Assembly (NCBI GenBank): GCA_937901165.1
Contig: CALCGS010000137.1
Coordinates: forward strand, 1-5,130
Direction: 5' to 3'
DNA: 5,130 bases
Origin: an uncultured Alphaproteobacteria bacterium
GTDB lineage: Bacteria; Pseudomonadota; Alphaproteobacteria; Rs-D84
Shown: one piece after another, positions 1-5,130 of the stretch
How the letters are laid out: each line of letters opens with the position of its first letter
Position numbering within the stretch: the stretch's first letter is position 1
The notes under the pieces: model-generated
Database searches by the model: none
The model's input: the letters and a program-made list of their open reading frames with translations, nothing else
What the model was told of the DNA's origin: nothing
Made by a program: the position numbers and the translations under genes

Positions 1-102
1 TTTGGAGTCCATTAATCTAAATCCATTCGCTTTTAGGATTTCCTCGGTTAGTGGGATAGGCTTAAACTCATAAGAGCCTATAATATTACCATGTTGCTCC
101 AT
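1..102 (-). CDS. Partial unidentified ORF, Bacteroidota/phage-like hypothetical protein (runs off left edge)
   Basis: Minus-strand frame open from an ATG at 102-100 to the window edge, 34 codons with no stop. It overlaps the dnaE end by 17 nt in a different frame. The product reads MEQHGNIIGSYEF, then a KPIPLTEEILKANGF segment, then RLMDSK. This does not match what follows the OB-fold start in DnaE. From memory, PIPLTEE(W/I)L..GF segments recur in small hypothetical proteins of Bacteroidota and their phages, function unknown to me. No Shine-Dalgarno sequence precedes the ATG. The frame stays open upstream only to a stop at 123-121, so the true gene may begin differently or be joined artificially here. 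It could be a real neighbouring gene, the tail of a foreign gene fused to the truncated dnaE by recombination, or sequence wrongly joined during assembly. The open frame is seen; the family resemblance is recall; the function is unknown. Confidence 0.4.
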   Translation of the reverse strand, partial: MEQHGNIIGSYEFKPIPLTEEILKANGFRLMDSK

Positions 103-3100
103 AATTGTTAGAATAGACAATTACTGATTCAGAACCATTAGCAAAAATATAATCTGCTAATTTAAGTTTTTTACCAAGATCAGCTTTAACAACGATATCA
201 CTATTTGCAGCAACTTTACCATTTCTTGATAAACCACTTATTATAGTTCCATTCATTAAAACTTCTTTAACTTCTTTTGCCTTTTCGATAAGGTTTTTAT
301 ATTGGTCCAAAGGATGGGCGGAAATATAAAAACCAAGTGCTGATAATTCGTTTTCAAGTCGTTGTGAAAAAGTCCAAGGTTCCGTTTTGGATAAATTTTT
401 TGCTAATCTATCTTCGACTACATCATCTTGGGTTGTGTTTTCAAACAAAGATAATCCACAATCTTTATTTTTAGAAGCATACGACAAAATAGTATCGGCG
501 TTCAAGAATATTGCCGCACGATTTTTTTCCAAAGAATCCAACACACCAACCTTTGCGAACGCTTCTAAAATTCTTTTATTCATTATGCTCGAGCAACGTT
601 TTGCAAAATCGGTTAAATTCTTAAATTTTCCATTTGCACGTCTTTCTGCGATGATTGCATCGGTTGCAACGACGCCAACACCCTTTAATGCAGCCAACGC
701 ATAAATAATTTTTCCATCGCGTACAGTAAACAAAGATTCACTTTCATTTATATCTGGAGGAACAATTTGTATCCCAAAATTAGTTTTTGCATCCTCAACA
801 AATATAGATAATTGGTCGGTATCATTCAAATTACTAGACATCGATGCCGCCAAAAATTCAGGGGTATAGTGTGCCTTTAAGTATGCGCATTGATTTGCAA
901 CAATAGAATATGCAATAGCATGCGACTTGTTAAACGCATATTTTGCAAATTCTTTAAATTTTTCCCACAAATCTTTTGCGGTTTCGCGGTCAAGAGTTCC
1001 TTCTTTTTCACAACCTTCCAAAAATTTTACTTCCAATTTTGCAAGTAAATCCAATTTCTTTTTACCCATAGCTTTACGCACAGTATCGGATTCACCACGT
1101 GTAAATCCAGCAAGAACACGCGTCAACAACATAACCTGTTCTTGATATACAATAATACCATAAGATTCTTTAAGTATTGGTTCGGCACGTGGGTGAACAT
1201 ATTCTATTTTTTCTTCGCCATGCATACGTGCAATAAATTGTGGAATAAATGCAATAGGTCCCGGTCGATTTAATGCGTTCAACGCAGATATTTCCAAGAA
1301 ACTTGTTGGGTGCATTTTTTTCAATGTTTGTTGAACAAATGTCGCATCAAATTGGAAAATGCCTTCTGTTAAACCCTGTTGCCACAATTTCATAGTTTTT
1401 TCATCATCAGTTGGTATTTTATCCAAATCAATATTTATTCCGCGTGTTTGTTGAATAAGTTCAATAGTGTGTTTTAACACAACCAATGTTTCTAATCCCA
1501 AAAAGTCAAATTTAATCAATCCCGAAGATTCCAAATAATGTCCATCAAATTGACATGCAGGTAATTGGTTGGCAGGATCACGATAAACAGGTGCAATTTT
1601 GGTTGTAGGCCTGTCCCCAATAACAACACCGCATGCGTGTTGCCCCAAATTACGTACAGAACCTTCTAATTCTTCTGCAATTTTTACAATTTTATTCATA
1701 TCTTCATCGGTGGCCAACACATCTTGCATTTCTGTTGAACTTTCAACCGCATCTTTTAATTTTTTTGCATCCTGTGGAATAAGTTTTGATAATCTGTCCA
1801 ATTTGGAATATGGCATGCCATACACACGTCCAATATCACGAATTGCACCACGTGCCTGTAAACTACCAAAAGTGATAATTCTGCACACAGAATCATGACC
1901 ATATTTATCACAAATATACGCCAACACTTTTTCGATTCCGGTTGGTTCAAAATCCACATCAAAATCAGGCATAGAAATACGGTCAGGATTCAAAAATCTT
2001 TCAAACAACAAACCGTATTTTAACGGATTTACGTGTGTTATTCCCAATGCCCATGCAACGATAGAGCCGGCCCCAGAACCACGTCCAGGTCCTGTTAAAA
2101 TACCATTTCTTTTGCACCACATAATATAATCAGCAACAATCAAAAAATACCCAGGAAATCCCATGCCTATAATAACACCCAATTCGTATTCTGCTTGTTC
2201 GAAATATGGTTGTGTATCGGTAATACCTTGTTCTTCTATTCTAGCCTTTAACCCGTTTATAGTATTGTCGCGCAACATTTGACATTCTGTTTCAAAATCA
2301 TCACCGAATTTTGGTAGCAAAGGTTTTTCATGAACGTTTACAAAAAAACCGCACCGATTAGCAATCACATCAGTATTTTCTATTGCTTCTGGTAAATCAG
2401 AAAACAATTCCATCATTTCTTGTGTTGACTTAAAATATTGTTCTGATGATTTTCTGGGTCTATCTGGGTCTATAACTTTTGTTTGTTCCAAAACGCATCC
2501 CAAAGCATCAGCGGATTCATAATTATCGACACTTCCAAAACGAACATCATTGGTTGCAACAATAGGAATATTAAATTTTTGTGCCAATTTCAAAAAATCA
2601 GGTTCTGTTTTGATTTCGTTTTCTAAACCATGTCTTTGGATTTCAATATAAAATCTATCACCAAAAATATCCAACAAGTGTTGTGTTAGAGCTTCCGCTT
2701 GTGGAATTTGATTTTCGAGTATTGCCATACCAATAGGTCCGGTATGTGCCCCAGACAAACAAATAACCCCCCCAGAACAAGATTTTAATTCATCAAAAGA
2801 AATATATGGTCCCAAGTGAATGTTTTCACCCCGCATATACATCAAACGACTTAATTCACACAGATTTAAATACCCATCATGATTTTGTGCCAATAATACA
2901 ATTTTTGATAAAGCTTCTTGTCGTAATATCTTGGGGTCTATACTGTGTTGATTCAGTGTGATTTCCACACCAATAATAGGTTGTAATTTTGCACCTGGCA
3001 TAACGTCAGAAAATTCCGCAGCACCCGACATCATATTTGTATCTGTTATGGCACACGCTGTCATATTATTTGCCGAACACAAATCAGCAATATTTTTTAT

Positions 3101-3163
3101 AGCCAACGTACTTCCGCCCACAGACACTCGTGAATGTACTCTAAGATGTACGAATTGTCCCAT
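86..3163 (-). CDS. dnaE: DNA polymerase III alpha subunit, C-terminally truncated
   Basis: Catalytic subunit of the replicative DNA polymerase III, which adds dNTPs to the primer strand in the cytoplasmic replisome. The 1025 residues show an N-terminal PHP domain (about 1-270; H6 and H10 in FVHLRVH, TNDVRF at 204-209). The C-family polymerase core follows, with GPGRGSGAGS (358-367), the acidic pair D402/D404 in PDFDVDF (399-405) and the third catalytic aspartate D553 in KFDFLGLETL. These match E. coli D401, D403 and D555. Other core motifs are LNRPGPIAFIPQF (631-643), YGIIVYQEQVM (668-678) and AFNKSHAIAYS (743-753). A helix-hairpin-helix region lies near 815-880 and a clamp-binding-like GLSLF at 903-907. 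Similarity is clear to SAHPLDQY (948-955), then weak. The family is usually about 1140-1170 residues, so most of the OB-fold and the tau-binding C-terminal domain are missing. The ATG start is supported by FVHLRVHS beginning at residue 4 and by an AAGGA site 5 nt upstream. It lies 39 nt after secA, probably co-transcribed. Confidence 0.96.
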   Translation of the reverse strand: MGQFVHLRVHSRVSVGGSTLAIKNIADLCSANNMTACAITDTNMMSGAAEFSDVMPGAKLQPIIGVEITLNQHSIDPKILRQEALSKIVLLAQNHDGYLNLCELSRLMYMRGENIHLGPYISFDELKSCSGGVICLSGAHTGPIGMAILENQIPQAEALTQHLLDIFGDRFYIEIQRHGLENEIKTEPDFLKLAQKFNIPIVATNDVRFGSVDNYESADALGCVLEQTKVIDPDRPRKSSEQYFKSTQEMMELFSDLPEAIENTDVIANRCGFFVNVHEKPLLPKFGDDFETECQMLRDNTINGLKARIEEQGITDTQPYFEQAEYELGVIIGMGFPGYFLIVADYIMWCKRNGILTGPGRGSGAGSIVAWALGITHVNPLKYGLLFERFLNPDRISMPDFDVDFEPTGIEKVLAYICDKYGHDSVCRIITFGSLQARGAIRDIGRVYGMPYSKLDRLSKLIPQDAKKLKDAVESSTEMQDVLATDEDMNKIVKIAEELEGSVRNLGQHACGVVIGDRPTTKIAPVYRDPANQLPACQFDGHYLESSGLIKFDFLGLETLVVLKHTIELIQQTRGINIDLDKIPTDDEKTMKLWQQGLTEGIFQFDATFVQQTLKKMHPTSFLEISALNALNRPGPIAFIPQFIARMHGEEKIEYVHPRAEPILKESYGIIVYQEQVMLLTRVLAGFTRGESDTVRKAMGKKKLDLLAKLEVKFLEGCEKEGTLDRETAKDLWEKFKEFAKYAFNKSHAIAYSIVANQCAYLKAHYTPEFLAASMSSNLNDTDQLSIFVEDAKTNFGIQIVPPDINESESLFTVRDGKIIYALAALKGVGVVATDAIIAERRANGKFKNLTDFAKRCSSIMNKRILEAFAKVGVLDSLEKNRAAIFLNADTILSYASKNKDCGLSLFENTTQDDVVEDRLAKNLSKTEPWTFSQRLENELSALGFYISAHPLDQYKNLIEKAKEVKEVLMNGTIISGLSRNGKVAANSDIVVKADLGKKLKLADYIFANGSESVIVYSNNYGATW

Positions 3164-3202
3164 GATATTCCTTTCTTTTTTGCAATTTATAACTATGTTA
3201 TT
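3164..3202 (-). other. Short secA-dnaE intergenic gap
   Basis: Thirty-nine AT-rich bases separate the secA stop from the dnaE start. They hold the dnaE ribosome binding site. No inverted repeat with a T-run and no convincing promoter pair is visible, which favours transcription of dnaE by read-through from secA. The operon claim is inference. Confidence 0.6.
3169..3173 (-). promoter_or_regulatory. Ribosome binding site of dnaE
   Basis: On the minus strand the sequence before the dnaE ATG reads AAAGAAAGGAATATC. The AAGGA core at 3173-3169 sits 5 nt from the start codon, a standard Shine-Dalgarno spacing. It supports the ATG at 3163 as the true dnaE start. Confidence 0.75.
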
Positions 3203-4408
3203 TTAGTGCAATTTTCCACAACAATGTTTGTATTTTAACCCGGAACCACAAGGGCACAAATCATTTCTGTGTGCTTCTGTTGTTGGTTTGTTCAAAGCCG
3301 CATCGTGTTCTTTGTGTTGTTGTTCTGTTTTTTCAACCTTGTCGCGCGTCAATTCCATTCTGCAAATATAAGACACAGACATTATTTTAAAATTACTTAT
3401 AGTATTTTTAAACAAATCAAATGCTTCGCGTTTATATTCGTATAATGGATTTTTCTGGGCATAACCACGCAAACCAATTGCACCTTGTAAAAAGTCCATT
3501 TGTCCCAAATGCTTTTTCCATACACTATCAAGTGCGCCCAACATCATTTGACGTGATGCCAGTTGCATCAATTCGGGTCCATACTTTTCGATTTGTTGGT
3601 TGTATCTACGCATAGCCAAATTATACAAAGATTCGTATGCTTTTCTTTCTGTGATTTCTTCATCAGTTTTCCATTTGTCTATGTCGGTTATATCCATTGC
3701 GAATATACGCATCATAGTATCGTGAATTCCTTTGGTGTTCCAATCCATAGGATGAGATTTTTCAGGAATGTTATTTTCGCACACGATTTCCACGACATCG
3801 CCAATCATTTCTGTTGCCAGCGGGGATAAATTTTTAGAAGTCATCAAATCATCGCGTTGTTTATACACAACAGTTCTTTGTTCGTTCATAACATTATCAT
3901 ATTTCAGCAATTCTTTACGTGCTTCAAAATATCGTGCTTCAACGCGTTTTTGTGCTTTTTCCAAAGCCTTTGTAATCCAAGGATGCGTAATTGCTTCGCC
4001 TGGTTTAAGTCCCAACGTGGTAAGCATACCATTTAATCTGGCGGCACCAAAGATACGCATTAAATCATCGTCCAACGCCAAAAAGAACTTTGAATCACCA
4101 GGGTCGCCTTGACGGCCGGCACGCCCACGCAATTGGTTGTCGATACGACGTGATTCATGTCTTTCTGTACCAATCACATACAAACCACCAACATCCAAAA
4201 CCAATTTTTTATTTTTTTCAATAGTTTCATATATTTTTTTCTTTTTATTTTCATATTCTGGGTCATTGACATCTAATTCTGCGATAAGTTCTTCGGCATT
4301 ACCGCCCAATTTAATATCTGTTCCGCGTCCTGCCATATTTGTCGCGATTGTCACTGCTGCAGGTGCACCAGCCTGGGCAACGATTTTTGCTTCGGATTCG
4401 TGCTGTTT
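3203..4408 (-). CDS. secA: Protein translocase ATPase SecA, C-terminal part (after frameshift)
   Basis: C-terminal 401 codons of SecA, the ATPase motor that drives unfolded preproteins through SecYEG at the inner membrane. The first recognisable residues are KQHESEAKIVAQAGAP at 4408. Then come the NBD2 helicase motifs ATNMAGRGTDIKLGG (22-36) and RRIDNQLRGRAGRQGDPGD (87-105, arginine finger region). ALDDDLMRIFG follows, then the helical scaffold and wing domains with VWKKHLGQMDFLQ and LRGYAQKNPLYEYKREAF. The end is a SEC-C zinc motif, CPCGSGLKYKHCC (385-397), in which the last ligand is Cys rather than His, a known variant. The same frame is open upstream to a possible ATG at 4633-4631, but those 75 codons encode no SecA-like sequence and overlap the other secA fragment, so an automatic call starting there would be wrong. 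It ends at a TAA 39 nt before dnaE. Identity is certain; whether the gene is intact in the organism depends on the break at 4406-4409. Confidence 0.93.
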   Translation of the reverse strand, partial: KQHESEAKIVAQAGAPAAVTIATNMAGRGTDIKLGGNAEELIAELDVNDPEYENKKKKIYETIEKNKKLVLDVGGLYVIGTERHESRRIDNQLRGRAGRQGDPGDSKFFLALDDDLMRIFGAARLNGMLTTLGLKPGEAITHPWITKALEKAQKRVEARYFEARKELLKYDNVMNEQRTVVYKQRDDLMTSKNLSPLATEMIGDVVEIVCENNIPEKSHPMDWNTKGIHDTMMRIFAMDITDIDKWKTDEEITERKAYESLYNLAMRRYNQQIEKYGPELMQLASRQMMLGALDSVWKKHLGQMDFLQGAIGLRGYAQKNPLYEYKREAFDLFKNTISNFKIMSVSYICRMELTRDKVEKTEQQHKEHDAALNKPTTEAHRNDLCPCGSGLKYKHCCGKLH

Positions 4409-4409
4409 T
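4406..4409 (-). other. Frame break in secA: apparent ~20-nt deletion at an AAAA run
   Basis: On the minus strand the sequence reads GGT ATC AAA A CAG CAC GAA. One frame gives LGIK upstream and the other gives KQHESEAKIV downstream. In SecA proteins the expected order is GIK, then an HNVLNAK-like stretch, then xHxxEAxIVAQAG. About seven conserved residues are absent and the frame shifts. A loss of 20 nt between two AAA lysine codons (Lys of GIK and Lys of NAK) explains both facts exactly. It could be a real deletion by slippage between the short A-runs, or a sequencing or assembly error. The frames and the gap are seen directly; the deletion length is inferred from the family alignment by memory. 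Confidence 0.8.
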
Positions 4410-5130
4410 GATACCCAATTTTTCACGAACAATCTGTGCCAATTCTTCAGACTTTTCAATAGACACAGTTCCCACCAACACAGGTTGTTTTTTATCAATA
4501 CATGCTTTGATTTGTTTAACAATAGCATCATATTTTTCATCTTTATTGCGATAAATTTCGTCATGGTGGTCAATACGTGCCACTGGTCTGTTTGTTGGAA
4601 TAGAAACAACGCGTAAATTATAGATTTCTTCAAATTCTGCCGCTTCGGTCATTGCTGTTCCTGTCATACCAGACAAAGTGGGGTACAAACGGAACAGATT
4701 CTGATAAGAAATACTGGAAACCGTTTGATTTTCAGGTTGAACTTGGACATGTTCTTTGGCTTCGATTGCCTGATGCAATCCTTTACCAAATCTGCGTCCC
4801 GACATTACACGTCCTGTAAATTCATCAACAATAAGAATTTCGCCATTTTTTACAACATAGTTCACATTTTTCTGATATAAATGATGTGCCAACAAAGCCT
4901 GTTGAATGTGCATAACCAACGGTGCGTTTTCGGAAGAATATAAATTATCACCAACCAACAAACCGGTATCTTTTAACAATTTTGTTGCATTATCAACCCC
5001 AGATTCAGTTAATGTCACATGTCTATCTTTTTCGTCTTTTGTAAAATCATTTTGTGTAAATTTTGCAACAACCGCATCGACATTGTTGTATAAATCCCTT
5101 GTATCTTCCGCAGGTCCAGAAATCATCAAT
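4407..5130 (-). CDS. secA: Protein translocase ATPase SecA, middle part (5' end outside window, frame breaks at 3' end)
   Basis: About 241 codons of SecA running in from the right edge. It begins in the conserved LMISGPAEDTRDLY segment (compare TPLIISGPAED in E. coli, near residue 220), so roughly the first 220 residues, with the Walker A and DEAD-box motifs, lie outside. Visible blocks are the end of the preprotein cross-linking domain and then VDEFTGRVMSGRRFGKGLHQA (about 101-121). QTVSSISYQNLFRLYPTLSG (135-154) and MTGTAMTEAAEFEEIY (155-170) follow, then IPTNRP (177-182). NBD2 starts with QPVLVGTVSIEKSEELA (215-231). SecA-like sequence stops after REKLGIK. The frame then runs about 30 codons more of unrelated sequence to a stop near 4311. 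The remainder of SecA continues in another frame from 4408. This is one gene with the downstream fragment, not two paralogues, because the two parts are collinear with hardly any overlap. Confidence 0.92.

Noticed and set aside
900..960. A split DnaE intein at the KYAFNKSH site, as in cyanobacteria, or another intein in DnaE
   Set aside because: The polymerase reads through this site without interruption and no intein-like block (C....D..I or HN) is present. The truncation is at the far C-terminus.
2700..3163. An active PHP exonuclease/phosphatase domain in DnaE
   Set aside because: The metal ligands look partly lost (FVHLRVH instead of HxH, TNDVRF instead of TNDVHY), as in E. coli DnaE, so proofreading by this domain is not supported.
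3164..3202. Rho-independent terminator between secA and dnaE
   Set aside because: There is an A/T-rich tract but no GC stem that could fold into a hairpin.
4400..4415. Programmed ribosomal frameshifting at the AAAA run in secA
   Set aside because: A frameshift alone would not restore the seven missing conserved residues, and no stimulatory structure or family precedent is known to me.
387..4616. Several plus-strand open frames of 64-159 codons opposite dnaE and secA
   Set aside because: They lie antisense to strongly conserved coding sequence, encode no recognisable domains and have no convincing ribosome binding sites; they are by-products of codon bias in the real genes.
4409..4633. A possible separate protein start at 4633 (MKKSIIYALFLF), which looks like a signal peptide
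   Set aside because: The 75 codons from 4633 to the frame break are an out-of-frame reading of the well conserved SecA NBD2 start. The resemblance to a signal peptide is chance.

Overview
The window is a stretch of AT-rich bacterial DNA that is almost fully coding on the minus strand. It carries two housekeeping genes in the order secA then dnaE (reading from right to left). The proteins look proteobacterial. DnaE opens with a QFVHLRVHS-type PHP start and has a long DnaE1 layout. SecA ends in a SEC-C zinc motif. Together with the low GC, this best fits an AT-rich alphaproteobacterium, such as an uncultured gut or host-associated lineage; that placement is inference from protein style, not a search.

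Layout, right to left. Positions 5130-4407 hold the middle of secA: the end of the pre-protein cross-linking region, the second half of NBD1 and the start of NBD2. The first ~220 residues, with Walker A and the DEAD box, lie beyond the right edge. At 4406-4409 the secA frame breaks. About 20 nt that should encode a conserved HNVLNAK-like stretch are missing, and the rest of secA (4408-3203) continues in another frame to a normal C-terminus. After a 39-nt gap with a good ribosome binding site, dnaE runs from 3163 to a stop at 86. The DnaE PHP, polymerase and helix-hairpin-helix regions are intact. The protein ends at 1025 residues, roughly 120-150 short of the usual length, within or just before the OB-fold. 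The last ~100 bases at the left edge hold an open frame on the same strand. Its product does not look like DnaE but resembles a family of small hypothetical proteins I associate with Bacteroidota and their phages (a PIPLTEEIL..NGF motif).

SecA (preprotein translocase motor) and DnaE (replicative polymerase alpha subunit) do not act in one pathway; their closeness suggests co-transcription only. No new defence, mobile or regulatory system is visible. The notable points are the two breaks in genes that are normally essential, and the apparent junction with foreign-looking sequence at the left edge. I read these mainly as likely assembly or sequencing problems, with genuine gene decay or rearrangement as the alternative. 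No RNA genes, CRISPR arrays, insertion sequences or terminators could be supported, and there is no gene-free stretch longer than about 40 bases.
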